A DNA stretch of 17,077 nucleotides. Origin: an uncultured Bacilli bacterium (lineage in GTDB: Bacteria; Bacillota_I; Bacilli_A; RF39; UBA660). The stretch is from NCBI GenBank assembly GCA_910584255.1, contig CAJTXV010000034.1, forward strand, positions 1 through 17,077, read 5' to 3'. A program made the position numbers and the translations under genes. Every line of letters starts with the position of its first letter. Position 1 is the first letter of the stretch. The notes beneath the pieces were generated by a model. The model saw nothing but the letters and a program-made list of their open reading frames with translations, was not told the DNA's origin and did no database searches. Of this stretch, positions 7,210 through 15,694 are shown in pieces.

Positions 7210-7695
7210 ATGCAGGAGTCAATGACAATTGTAGTAGATGAGGTAACAGATGATCTTCATGATTATTATCAAAATATTAATGAAGAATTTGATTGCCATG
7301 GAAAGTGTGTAAAATTTTTTTGTGATATGAATGGGATTTCCCTTACGTTTCAAGACGTTGGTGTTGCTGAAGGTAATTATAATGGATATAATTGGTGTCG
7401 TGCGATTGCTGTGTTAGGTTATTTGTCAATTCAAGATTCCAAAGAATATACTGTTATTTATCTTCCACCAGAAGTTACTCCCCATCAATATGAGTGGATG
7501 CAGTCTAGAAGGAAATTATTTCAAAGTAAGAGTGAAAAAATTGCTATTTATTCTTATTATGAAAAGGATGCATCTATTGTGGAGACACATCTTGATATGA
7601 CAGATGAAACTTCTAGAATTAAGATTTTATATAAAGAAATTAAAAGAAAAAGGAGAAAAGAGGCAATAAATGATGTATCAAGAGTTAGGAATTAA
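7210..7695 (+). CDS. Hypothetical protein, second of a tandem paralog pair
   Basis: A 161-residue acidic-then-basic protein with an unusually strong ribosome site (TAGGAGGTGAT, 7194-7204) just before the ATG. I recognise no named family. Shared features with the preceding protein are HGKCVKFFC (30-38), IAVLG (66-70), PHQYEW (91-96) and QSK (105-107). It carries about seven extra residues (the VAEGNYNG region) before the Trp-Cys-Arg segment. The C-terminus is strongly basic (KEIKRKRRKEA), which might contact nucleic acid; that is speculative. The last 26 bases overlap the start of the PLP-enzyme gene in another frame. Confidence 0.75.
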   Translation: MQESMTIVVDEVTDDLHDYYQNINEEFDCHGKCVKFFCDMNGISLTFQDVGVAEGNYNGYNWCRAIAVLGYLSIQDSKEYTVIYLPPEVTPHQYEWMQSRRKLFQSKSEKIAIYSYYEKDASIVETHLDMTDETSRIKILYKEIKRKRRKEAINDVSRVRN

Positions 7696-8923
7696 TCAAG
7701 AAACTGCTATATTTGTTCAAAAATGTGAACAAAAATTAGAAAAAGTTTTTAAAAAAATTGACAAAAATGCGGATAAGAACAGTCTTAAAGTATTAAATGC
7801 TTTTCATAAATATCAAATTAGTGAAGTTCATTTCAATATGACAACGGGTTATGGTTATGGAGATATTGGAAGAGATACCACAGAAAAAGTGTTTGCAGAG
7901 GTACTAGGTGCAGAAGATTGTTTGGTGAGAAGCCAATTTATTTCAGGAACACATGCCTTAACTGTTGCTCTTTTTGCTTATCTAAGACCAGGAGATTTAT
8001 TACTTAGTATTTCTGGAACTCCTTATGATACGTTACATGAAGTGATTGGAATTAAAGAAAATACAAGTAGTTTAAGGAGTTTTGGTGTTTTATATGATGA
8101 AATTGATTTAGTAAATGATGATTTTGATGATGAGAAAATTGTGTCTTATTTAAAGGAAAAGTCAGTAAAAATGGTTGAAATTCAAAGATCTAAGGGATAT
8201 TCTACAAGAAAAAGTTTAGGGATTCAAAAGTTAGAAAGAATCATTTCAAAAATTAAACAGGTCAGTCCGAAGACTATCATTATGGTAGATAATTGTTATT
8301 GCGAGTTTGTGGAGAGTAAAATGCCTACGGAAGTGGGGGCCCATGTTATGGTTGGTTCTTTAATTAAAAACTTAGGTGGTGGGATTGCTCCAAATGGTGC
8401 CTATATTGCTGGTAAAAAGGATTTGATTCAGTTAGCAGGAGAAAGACTTACTTGTCCTGGAGAGGGAAGAGAAGTAGGCCCTAGTCTTGGAATTACGAAA
8501 CAGTTTTTACAGGGATTATTTTTTGCACCGAGTGTCGTTGCTTCTAGTTTAAAAACGGCAGTTCTTGCTTCCTATGCTATGGAACAACTTCATTATCAAG
8601 TAGAGCCAAAGTGGGGTGAAGAAAGAGCAGATATTGTTCAAAGTATTATTTTTGGTAATCCACAGGATTTAATTTCCTATTGTCAGGGAATTCAGATGGC
8701 ATCTCCGATTGATTCGAATGCCATTCCTGAAGCTTGGGATATGCCAGGATATGAAGATCAAGTGATTATGGCATCTGGATCTTTTACGCAAGGGTCATCG
8801 ATTGAACTATCTTGTGATGGACCAATTCGTCCTCCTTATATTGCTTATATGCAAGGTGGACTTACTTATTCTTATGGAAAGCTAGGAGTTATGAAGGCAA
8901 TTTCTAAGATGCAAGAGAAGTAG
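7670..8923 (+). CDS. ynbB: Methionine gamma-lyase-like PLP enzyme (YnbB / 'aluminium resistance' family)
   Basis: A 417-residue fold-type I PLP-dependent protein of the YnbB family, annotated elsewhere as methionine gamma-lyase family or aluminium resistance protein. The family signature TTGYGYGDIGRD (58-69) is followed by the cofactor-phosphate segment ISGTHA (91-96). D207 (MVDNCY) should contact the pyridine nitrogen, and K233 in GSLIKNLGGG is the Schiff-base lysine. The real reaction is not established; a carbon-sulfur lyase role is inferred from family resemblance. ATGs at 7670 and 7673 are both possible; AAGAGG at 7658-7663 lies 6 bases before the first. The gene overlaps the previous one by 26 bases. 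PriA follows after 35 bases without a terminator, so read-through into priA is likely. Confidence 0.9.
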   Translation: MMYQELGINQETAIFVQKCEQKLEKVFKKIDKNADKNSLKVLNAFHKYQISEVHFNMTTGYGYGDIGRDTTEKVFAEVLGAEDCLVRSQFISGTHALTVALFAYLRPGDLLLSISGTPYDTLHEVIGIKENTSSLRSFGVLYDEIDLVNDDFDDEKIVSYLKEKSVKMVEIQRSKGYSTRKSLGIQKLERIISKIKQVSPKTIIMVDNCYCEFVESKMPTEVGAHVMVGSLIKNLGGGIAPNGAYIAGKKDLIQLAGERLTCPGEGREVGPSLGITKQFLQGLFFAPSVVASSLKTAVLASYAMEQLHYQVEPKWGEERADIVQSIIFGNPQDLISYCQGIQMASPIDSNAIPEAWDMPGYEDQVIMASGSFTQGSSIELSCDGPIRPPYIAYMQGGLTYSYGKLGVMKAISKMQEK

Positions 8924-8958
8924 TTTTTGTTGTATCATATAAAAAAGGAGGAATTTTA

Positions 8959-11139
8959 GTGATTGTACAAGTATTAGTGGAGTTATCTAGTAGAAGTATA
9001 GATAAAACCTTTGATTATTTGGTTCCTCCGTTATTAGAGGAAAAAATAAAAGTTGGAATCCGTGTTTTAGTTCCTTTTGGTGCACAAAAATTAGAGGGCT
9101 TTGTTCTTACCGTAAAAGAGGAGGATGAAGATATTTATACACATGAAAAATTAAAAGAGATTCTAGAAGTAATTGATGAAGAAGTAATCTTGAATCAGGA
9201 GTTATTAAGTCTTGGTAGAGAAATTAGTAAGACGACACTTTCTACTTTAATTTCTTCTTATCAGGTTATGTTGCCAGTTGCTTTAAAGGCAAAAAAAGGA
9301 GCACATGTTTCTAAAAAGATGGAATCATATATATCTTTGTCTTCGATGAAATTTGAAAAGTTGCGTCTCAATTCCTCTCAAAAGAAGATTATTGATGTGG
9401 TAAAGAGAGAAGGTAGAGTATTAAAAAGTAATTTGAATCAGATTTCAGCTAGTAGTGTTAAGACATTATTAAATAAGGGCATTTTAGTTTTAGAACAGGA
9501 AGAATCATATCGTTTAAAGCAAGATTTTGAATTTAAGGAAAAGTATCCACTTACAAAGATTCAAGAACAAGTAGTAGAGGAAATTCTTTCTAAAAAAGAT
9601 GTGAATCAGACTTTTTTATTACATGGAGTTACTGGAAGTGGGAAAACAGAAGTCTATATGGAATTAATTGAAAATATGTTAAAAGAAGGAAAGTCTAGTA
9701 TTGTGCTAGTGCCAGAAATTTCTTTGACAGAACAGATTGTATCTAGATTTAAAAGTAGATTTTCATCTAGTATTGCCATTCTTCATAGTAGACTGAGTAG
9801 TGGTGAAAAGTATGATGAGTGGAGAAAAATCTCTCGTCATGAGGTAAAAATTGTCATTGGTGCGAGAAGTGCTATTTTTGCACCACTTGAAAATTTAGGA
9901 ATGATTATTATTGATGAAGAACACACCTCTAGTTATAAGCAAGAATCTACTCCTAAATATAGTGCGATTGATGTTGCCAAGTGGAGAAGCGAATATCACT
10001 CTTGTCCCTTAATTTTGGGAAGTGCTACACCAACACTTGAAAGCTATGCAAGGGCAAAAAAGGGTGTATATCAACTATTGGAAATGAAGGAGCGTATCAA
10101 TCAACGCCCTCTTCCTAAGGTAGAAATTGTGGACTTAAATTTAGAACAAGTAAATGGTAAACATTTTTCTAATTCTTTATTAAAAGGAATTACATTGTGC
10201 CTAGAGAGAGATGAACAAATTATTTTGTTGTTAAATCGTAGAGGATATGCATCTTTTGTTTCTTGCCAAAACTGTGGTCATGTAGAAAAATGTCCAAATT
10301 GTGATATTACTTTGACTTATCATAAAAGTAGTGGGATGCTTAGGTGTCACTATTGTGGATATGCAACGAAACTTTCTCCTGTTTGCCCATCCTGTAAGGA
10401 AGAAGCAATCCATCGGCTAGGGATTGGTACTGAGAGGATTGAGGAAGAACTCAATTATTATTTTCCGAATGCTAAAGTTTTAAGAATGGATTTAGATACT
10501 ACCAGTAGAAAAGGTTCTCATGAAAGAATGATTACTGCTTTTAAAAATCATGAGTATGATATTCTTCTTGGAACACAAATGATTGCGAAAGGTCTTGATT
10601 TTGAGGAGGTAACTTTAGTAGGAGTCATTCAAGCAGATACTTCTTTAAATATCCCAGACTTTCGTAGTAGCGAGAATACATTTCAACTATTAAGTCAAGT
10701 GGCTGGACGTAGTGGGCGTGGTAAGAAGGAAGGAAAAGTCTTAATTCAAACCTATAATAAGGATCATTATGCGATTCAATTTGCTAAAACACATGATTAT
10801 CTATCCTTTTACACTAAGGAAATGGAAATTAGACATGAACTTGGATATCCTCCTTACTATTATTTGACATCTATTAAAGTGTTAAGTAGTGACTATGAAT
10901 TAGCAAGTAAGGAGAGTGTAAAAGTAGGAGACTATTTAAAGAAAAACCTAAATAATTCCATCGTTTTAGGACCATCCATCGCTAGTGTTTTTCGGGTTAA
11001 TAATATTTATCGTTTTCAATTAATTATTAAATATAAAAAAGATTTGGATTTATATCCCACTTTACATTCTTTAATAGAGCACTATCAATCAAATTCTAAA
11101 GTAAAAATTGATATTGATTTTAATCCGCTCCATATTTAG
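8959..11139 (+). CDS. priA: Primosomal protein N' (replication restart helicase PriA)
   Basis: A 726-residue superfamily 2 helicase that recognises stalled or repaired forks and reloads the replicative helicase. It starts at GTG with an AAAGGAGGA site 6 bases upstream. Domains in order are the N-terminal 3'-DNA-binding region (VLVELSSRSIDKTFDY), a winged-helix-like stretch (about 135-180), Walker A GVTGSGKT (223-230), DEEH (319-322), and GSATP (354-358). Two interleaved four-Cys zinc sites follow (C436, C439, C445, C448, C463, C466, C476, C479; all eight present). Then come GTERIEEEL and the helicase motif QVAGRSGRG. Length and motifs are those of a complete PriA. The gene is probably transcribed from upstream through ynbB. 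Confidence 0.97.
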   Translation: MIVQVLVELSSRSIDKTFDYLVPPLLEEKIKVGIRVLVPFGAQKLEGFVLTVKEEDEDIYTHEKLKEILEVIDEEVILNQELLSLGREISKTTLSTLISSYQVMLPVALKAKKGAHVSKKMESYISLSSMKFEKLRLNSSQKKIIDVVKREGRVLKSNLNQISASSVKTLLNKGILVLEQEESYRLKQDFEFKEKYPLTKIQEQVVEEILSKKDVNQTFLLHGVTGSGKTEVYMELIENMLKEGKSSIVLVPEISLTEQIVSRFKSRFSSSIAILHSRLSSGEKYDEWRKISRHEVKIVIGARSAIFAPLENLGMIIIDEEHTSSYKQESTPKYSAIDVAKWRSEYHSCPLILGSATPTLESYARAKKGVYQLLEMKERINQRPLPKVEIVDLNLEQVNGKHFSNSLLKGITLCLERDEQIILLLNRRGYASFVSCQNCGHVEKCPNCDITLTYHKSSGMLRCHYCGYATKLSPVCPSCKEEAIHRLGIGTERIEEELNYYFPNAKVLRMDLDTTSRKGSHERMITAFKNHEYDILLGTQMIAKGLDFEEVTLVGVIQADTSLNIPDFRSSENTFQLLSQVAGRSGRGKKEGKVLIQTYNKDHYAIQFAKTHDYLSFYTKEMEIRHELGYPPYYYLTSIKVLSSDYELASKESVKVGDYLKKNLNNSIVLGPSIASVFRVNNIYRFQLIIKYKKDLDLYPTLHSLIEHYQSNSKVKIDIDFNPLHI

Positions 11140-11150
11140 AAATGAATTTT

Positions 11151-11180
11151 TCATATTTCTATTTTCATTGGGAATACTAA
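11151..11180 (+). promoter_or_regulatory. Possible SigE-like promoter before the SpoIID-like gene
   Basis: TCATATT (11151-11157) fits the sigma-E -35 pattern, and AATACTAA (11173-11180) matches the sigma-E -10 CATACAAT at 5/8 after a 15-base spacer. SpoIID of Bacillus subtilis is sigma-E dependent, which supports it. The predicted start is very close to the TTG codon, leaving almost no leader, so this is tentative. Confidence 0.3.
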
Positions 11181-11194
11181 AACTGGTGATTTAA

Positions 11195-12592
11195 TTGATA
11201 ACAAATTATGAAATTAGAAAACAAGGTAGAAATGAAGTACTTGTTCTTCATCTGAGTTACGATGTAGAATTTTCATTAGATTTTTATAAACGGAAGAGTG
11301 GAAAGAGTATGAAAGAGATGGTCGATGATTATATTCGAAGAAAAAAAATTATATGGAATGGAAATCAAATTCTGTTATTATTTGGAGGAGTAGCTTTAGG
11401 TACTCTTCTTCTTTTTTCTAGTCCAAATCCCAAGGGACAAATGAATTATCTCTATGTTAATTCAGAAATTATGAATCCTATAAATCTGAATGCCTCTGTT
11501 TTTTCGAATACGTCTAAGAAAATAGAAACATCAAATGATTCTAGTACTGTGGTTTTGAAAGATCATTCTTTAGAAAAAATGAAGGAATCTATTCAAAAAC
11601 AAGAGGAAGAAAAAGTGATAAGTAAGGAAGATTCTTCAAGGAAAAACCTAAATATGGTTCCTATGGAAGACTCTAAAAATGAAGCAAAACTAGAGGATGA
11701 TTATTTATCTACTTCTTCTAGTTCTACTGATTATTCTCATTCATTCAATCAAGAAAATCAAGAACAACAGGAATATCAAGACCCCCCAGAACTTAGTAAA
11801 GAAAAAATATCTATTTATCGAAGTAATGGTACGGTTTTAACTTTGTCGATGAGCGATTATTTAATTGGGGTAGTTGCATCAGAAATGCCTGCTTCTTTTC
11901 CAATGGAAGCATTAAAAGCGCAAGCAATTGTTTCTAGAACTTATGCTATGAAGAAATTAAAGAGTGGTGACATTTTAACTGATGATATTTTTACTCAGGG
12001 ATATAAAGATGAATCTTATCTTCGGTCTATTTGGGGAAAGGATTATGATTTTTACTATCATAAAATTAAAGAAGCAGTTTTAGAAACGGATGGAATGACA
12101 GTTCAATATCAGGGGGATTATATTGAGGCCGTTTATCATTCTACTAGTAATGGTAAAACAGAGGATGCTTCTCATGTTTGGGGAAACTCTATTCCTTATT
12201 TGAAAAGTGTAGATAGTGTTTGGGATCAATATGCCGGTACTTATCAAAGGACGATTGAAAAAGATTTATCTACTGTTTTTCAAATTTTTGGTATTCATTT
12301 TCAGGAACCTTTGACGATTGAGGTTCTTTCTAGAAATGAAAGCGGTCGAATTTCTAGTATTCGTGTAGGAAATCAAAGCTATACAGGGGTTCAATTTCGA
12401 AATTTATTAGGATTGCGTTCTACTGACTTTGATATAGAAATTCAAGATGGGAAAATACTCATTACAACTCGTGGTTATGGTCATGGGGTAGGTATGAGCC
12501 AATATGGCGCAAAAGGAATGGCAGAAGCAGGATATTCTTGTTTACAAATTTTATCTCATTATTATCCTGGAACACTTGTTATCAAAGAATAA
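11195..12592 (+). CDS. spoIID: SpoIID/LytB-domain peptidoglycan hydrolase
   Basis: A 465-residue protein. A short cytosolic N-terminus (1-55) is followed by one membrane segment (about 58-75). Residues 80-200 form a Ser/Glu/Gln-rich linker, and about 205-465 form a SpoIID domain. Domain landmarks are SDYLIGVVASEMPASFPMEA (220-239) with the presumed catalytic E230, KAQAIVSRTYA (241-251), YHSTSNGKTEDASHVWG (314-330) and the C-terminal GYGHGVGMSQYGAKGMA (427-443). SpoIID is a lytic transglycosylase that, with SpoIIP, removes septal wall during forespore engulfment; the domain also occurs in vegetative proteins. The TTG at 11195 is the only start that keeps the N-terminal stretch; its ribosome site (GGTGAT) is weak. 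The next in-frame Met is residue 39 and would still keep the membrane segment. The long linker is longer than in Bacillus SpoIID. Confidence 0.85.
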   Translation: MITNYEIRKQGRNEVLVLHLSYDVEFSLDFYKRKSGKSMKEMVDDYIRRKKIIWNGNQILLLFGGVALGTLLLFSSPNPKGQMNYLYVNSEIMNPINLNASVFSNTSKKIETSNDSSTVVLKDHSLEKMKESIQKQEEEKVISKEDSSRKNLNMVPMEDSKNEAKLEDDYLSTSSSSTDYSHSFNQENQEQQEYQDPPELSKEKISIYRSNGTVLTLSMSDYLIGVVASEMPASFPMEALKAQAIVSRTYAMKKLKSGDILTDDIFTQGYKDESYLRSIWGKDYDFYYHKIKEAVLETDGMTVQYQGDYIEAVYHSTSNGKTEDASHVWGNSIPYLKSVDSVWDQYAGTYQRTIEKDLSTVFQIFGIHFQEPLTIEVLSRNESGRISSIRVGNQSYTGVQFRNLLGLRSTDFDIEIQDGKILITTRGYGHGVGMSQYGAKGMAEAGYSCLQILSHYYPGTLVIKE

Positions 12593-12679
12593 CTAAATTT
12601 TCCTTTTTCCTTTATTCTTTTATTTTTAAATAAAATCATCTGAAAAAGATAAAAAAATATTTAATCTCTAAGTAAAACA

Positions 12680-12730
12680 TGTTATAATGTTTAAAAATAA
12701 AAGAATAGAAAAAGAAGAATAAAGGGAGGT
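12680..12730 (+). promoter_or_regulatory. Promoter and ribosome site of the AAA+ protein gene
   Basis: TGTTATAAT is an extended -10 (TATAAT at 12683-12688) with a weak -35. An AAAGGGAGGT site (12721-12730) lies 6 bases before the ATG at 12737. CATGTTAT with an upstream ATATT (about 16 bases away) could alternatively be read as a poor sigma-E-like site. Confidence 0.5.
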
Positions 12731-12736
12731 GTTTTC

Positions 12737-15643
12737 ATGAATGGAGAAGATTTAGCGGATAAGGCTGGAATTAAAAAAGAAAATCGTTTTATATTTTCTG
12801 ATTCTTATTATGAAAACATGCCTGAAGTTCCCGAAAAACCTAATTTTGATGTATTAGGACTTCCCAAAAAAGACACTTCTTATAAACACTCTTCTGTACA
12901 GCAAGCAAGTAGTTTTGATCAAATTATCCATAATGATTATACAAAAAATGATGTAGAGCCTTCCAATCATATGTTTAACTTTTTTTCCGAACCCAATTCT
13001 AATACAAAAAACAGTTTTAATAATTTGAGTACGACAGAAAATGCACTGAATACTACTGATTCACCAGATCCCTTTTTAAATTTATCTGTTGGTAAAAATA
13101 ATGAGCTGAGTAGTATTTTTCCAGGATCTAGTGTTCTACCAGAAAAAGGAACAGATACTTCTCCATCTTCTGATTTATTTTTTCATAATAATCAGTTGGA
13201 TTCATCTATGGGAAATTTAAATTCTTCTCAGTTATCTGATACAAGCGTTTCTTTCAAATCGGATGATTTTAAACTGCCTAGCGATATTTCTTTCAGTGAG
13301 GAATCAAATGACTCAACTGATCCGTTTCGGGTTCATGAGAAATCTGGTTCAGTTTCCAGTTTTGATTCTAGTAGCAGTGCAGCAAATTCTCTTACAGGGT
13401 TAGATTTTTTAAAGACAGAAGTTTCTAATTCTTCTTTCAAGCCGGATGATTCTTCATCATATAGAGCAGTTCGTAATGGTTTAAATTCTAGTGGCGCCAA
13501 TTCTTTGACGGCAAATAACTTTCCTGATTCTTTTAACAATCAAGAAAAAACAGGGAGAACTACAAAGAGTGACTCTAAGAGTGATTCTACAATTAATATA
13601 TTTTCAAGTGAGAAATCGAATAACTCTACTGATTTTTATAAACCAGAAGAACATTCTAACGATGAATACCTTTTTGGAATGAGTAGAGGACCTTTTACGG
13701 ATATTGAATATGAAAAAACTGAAGCTACATCTATAAATGCCATCCATACTCCACAAGGCTTGGGACAGGAAGAGAGTAAAAAGGAGTCTATTGATTTTAT
13801 TCAAAAATTAAAAAATGAGGAATTACCAGTAGAGTTAAAGGACTCTTTGAATGGTTTTACAAGTTCTTCTGAATTTGCGATGCCTGTTAGTGAAATGGAA
13901 GATAAAAAGGACTTTTTATGGGAATCAATTCCGAAACCCAAAATTGAAGATATTAAGGTTCCTGAGAGAAAATTAGAATATGATCAGAATTTTATGAGTT
14001 CTACGCCTGTAGAAGAAAATCGATTTATTATAAATGGAGATCCTAGTGTAAATATTAAAGAAAATTCGAGAAAAGAAAGCAATCGGATTCCAGATTTTAT
14101 GTCTGGTACATTTCAAGCATCAGATTTAAATATTTCAACAGGAGTAAATCAAGAATTAGAAGCGGAGCTTATAAAACAAAGAGAAGAGGAAGAAGAAAGA
14201 AAACGGAAAGAAGCTTTAGAATCTAATGCTTATCCTCGTCAAAGTAAAAAGAATCAACAGATGGTATATAAAGCAGGTGGAAAGAGTTATGTTAGGGAAG
14301 TAGATAGTAAGCCTAAAATAGAACTTTGGCCAGCGAATCAATCTTCTCCTTCTGTATCAGTGTCTGAATCTACTTCGACTTCAGTAGAGATTCCTTCTAT
14401 TATTTCTAATAATGATTCTATCGATTTAAAGGTGGAGCCAGAAGTCTCAGAAGAAAAAAAAGAAGAAGTACCAAAGGAAGAACCAAAATCTATTCAAGAA
14501 TTAATTGAAAGTATTGTAAATGTTCCAGGATTATCTAATATAGAAGTGAAATTAAACCCTTTTGAGAATCCAGGTGTAAAATTTGGTTTTCAAGAGAAAG
14601 TGGAGAAAACTGATATTGCAGAAGATCAACCTACCAATGTATATGATGAGAAGGCAGATAATTTTGATTATGATCAAAATTTCGAAAATGTAGAGGTAGT
14701 TAAGTCTACTTTATTAGAAGAGTTGATAGGTCAGTCACATAAAGAGGGAAAAATCAGTATTCTTGCACGCTATGGGGAGGATTTTTGTGCTAGAGATTAT
14801 ATTACAAATCCTGCAATTGGACGTGCTGAAGAAATTAAACAGTTAATTTTGATTTTATTAACACCAGAAAAATCAGGTATTTTAATTGGTAAACCTGGTA
14901 TTGGTAAAACTTCCATTGTTGAAGGACTCGCCTATCAATTACAAAGAAATAATGTTCCAGAGGCACTGAAAGGATTTAGAATTGTCAGTGTTAAAACACC
15001 TTCTCTTCTTGGGAGTTTGCCAACTGGGGAGACTAGATTACAAACTTTAGTGGATGAATTGAAAGAACTAGATAAAGTCATCTTATTTATCGATGAAATT
15101 CATATGTTAATTGGTGCAACGAATGATTCTTCTATGGACTTTGCTAATATGTTTAAAGAGAGTCTAGGACGTGGCTCTATTAAGATTATTGGGGCTACAA
15201 CGACAGAAGAATATGAACGCTATATACTTCGCGATAAGGCATTTGTTAGACGTTTTCAAAAGGTAGAAGTGGAGGAACCAAGCAGAGAACACACAATTAA
15301 GATTTTAATGGGGACTTTACCTAAAATAGAAAAAACAACAGGAGCAAAACTTAAATATTCTGAATTTATGAAGACGGAAATCATGTCCTTTATTGTAGAT
15401 ATTACAACGGAATATAAAAGAATTTATGGAATTGGATCTAGGTATCCAGATATTTGTTTAACCTTGTTATCTCAGGCATTTTCTCAAGCGGTCTTTGCAA
15501 ATCGTACAGAAGTAAATATTCAAGATATTCGTAAGGCAATTGAGAATTCGAAAAATATTTATCCAGATGTGATTCGTAAAGAATTGGTTAACTTTGATCA
15601 AAAGTTTAAAGATTTGATTCGTGAAGAGGAATTAGGACAATAA
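12737..15643 (+). CDS. Large protein with disordered N-terminus and a single ClpA/B-type AAA+ domain
   Basis: A 968-residue protein. Residues 1 to about 330 are rich in Ser, Asn, Asp and Phe and should be disordered. There is a charged helix near 472-495 (QREEEEERKRKEA), then a Glu/Pro/Val linker to about 650. From about 670 to the end lies one AAA+ module closest to the first ATPase domain of ClpA/ClpB/ClpC: ILARYGEDF, IGRAEEIKQL, Walker A GKPGIGKT (718-725), Walker B VILFIDEIH (781-789), IIGATTTEEY, and the arginine-finger RRFQKVEVEEPS (from 838). The Clp N-domain and second ATPase domain are absent. The usual KYRG pore loop is replaced by GSLPTGE, so ordinary substrate threading is doubtful. 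The short motif YDQNF occurs twice (415-419, 645-649). It has its own promoter and sits between spoIID-like and cotJ genes. No function is assigned; a Clp protease partner role is not supported. Confidence 0.85.
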   Translation: MNGEDLADKAGIKKENRFIFSDSYYENMPEVPEKPNFDVLGLPKKDTSYKHSSVQQASSFDQIIHNDYTKNDVEPSNHMFNFFSEPNSNTKNSFNNLSTTENALNTTDSPDPFLNLSVGKNNELSSIFPGSSVLPEKGTDTSPSSDLFFHNNQLDSSMGNLNSSQLSDTSVSFKSDDFKLPSDISFSEESNDSTDPFRVHEKSGSVSSFDSSSSAANSLTGLDFLKTEVSNSSFKPDDSSSYRAVRNGLNSSGANSLTANNFPDSFNNQEKTGRTTKSDSKSDSTINIFSSEKSNNSTDFYKPEEHSNDEYLFGMSRGPFTDIEYEKTEATSINAIHTPQGLGQEESKKESIDFIQKLKNEELPVELKDSLNGFTSSSEFAMPVSEMEDKKDFLWESIPKPKIEDIKVPERKLEYDQNFMSSTPVEENRFIINGDPSVNIKENSRKESNRIPDFMSGTFQASDLNISTGVNQELEAELIKQREEEEERKRKEALESNAYPRQSKKNQQMVYKAGGKSYVREVDSKPKIELWPANQSSPSVSVSESTSTSVEIPSIISNNDSIDLKVEPEVSEEKKEEVPKEEPKSIQELIESIVNVPGLSNIEVKLNPFENPGVKFGFQEKVEKTDIAEDQPTNVYDEKADNFDYDQNFENVEVVKSTLLEELIGQSHKEGKISILARYGEDFCARDYITNPAIGRAEEIKQLILILLTPEKSGILIGKPGIGKTSIVEGLAYQLQRNNVPEALKGFRIVSVKTPSLLGSLPTGETRLQTLVDELKELDKVILFIDEIHMLIGATNDSSMDFANMFKESLGRGSIKIIGATTTEEYERYILRDKAFVRRFQKVEVEEPSREHTIKILMGTLPKIEKTTGAKLKYSEFMKTEIMSFIVDITTEYKRIYGIGSRYPDICLTLLSQAFSQAVFANRTEVNIQDIRKAIENSKNIYPDVIRKELVNFDQKFKDLIREEELGQ

Positions 15644-15679
15644 AAAAGACATTTGTAGAGTTTTCTACAGTGTCTTTTT
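15643..15679. terminator. Bidirectional terminator between AAA+ gene and cotJC
   Basis: AAAAAGACA (15643-15651) pairs with TGTCTTTTT (15671-15679), and TGTAGA (15654-15659) pairs with TCTACA (15664-15669) around a 4-base loop, with a small bulge between the two stems. The A and T tracts at its ends allow termination in both directions. Confidence 0.85.
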
Positions 15680-15694
15680 GCTTTGATTCTATTT

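Noticed and set aside
10231..10413. Reverse-strand open frame inside priA
   Set aside because: It lies opposite the zinc-finger coding part of priA, with no ribosome site; a shadow frame.
12618..12635. A/T-only inverted repeat after spoIID, considered as a terminator
   Set aside because: The stem has only A-T pairs and almost no loop; expected often in DNA this AT-rich.
13040..13680. Repetitive Ser/Asn-rich coding region considered as a DNA tandem repeat
   Set aside because: The repetition is compositional at protein level; I could not find a regular DNA repeat unit.
13333..13804. Two reverse-strand open frames inside the AAA+ protein gene
   Set aside because: They lie opposite low-complexity Ser/Asn coding sequence and lack start signals.
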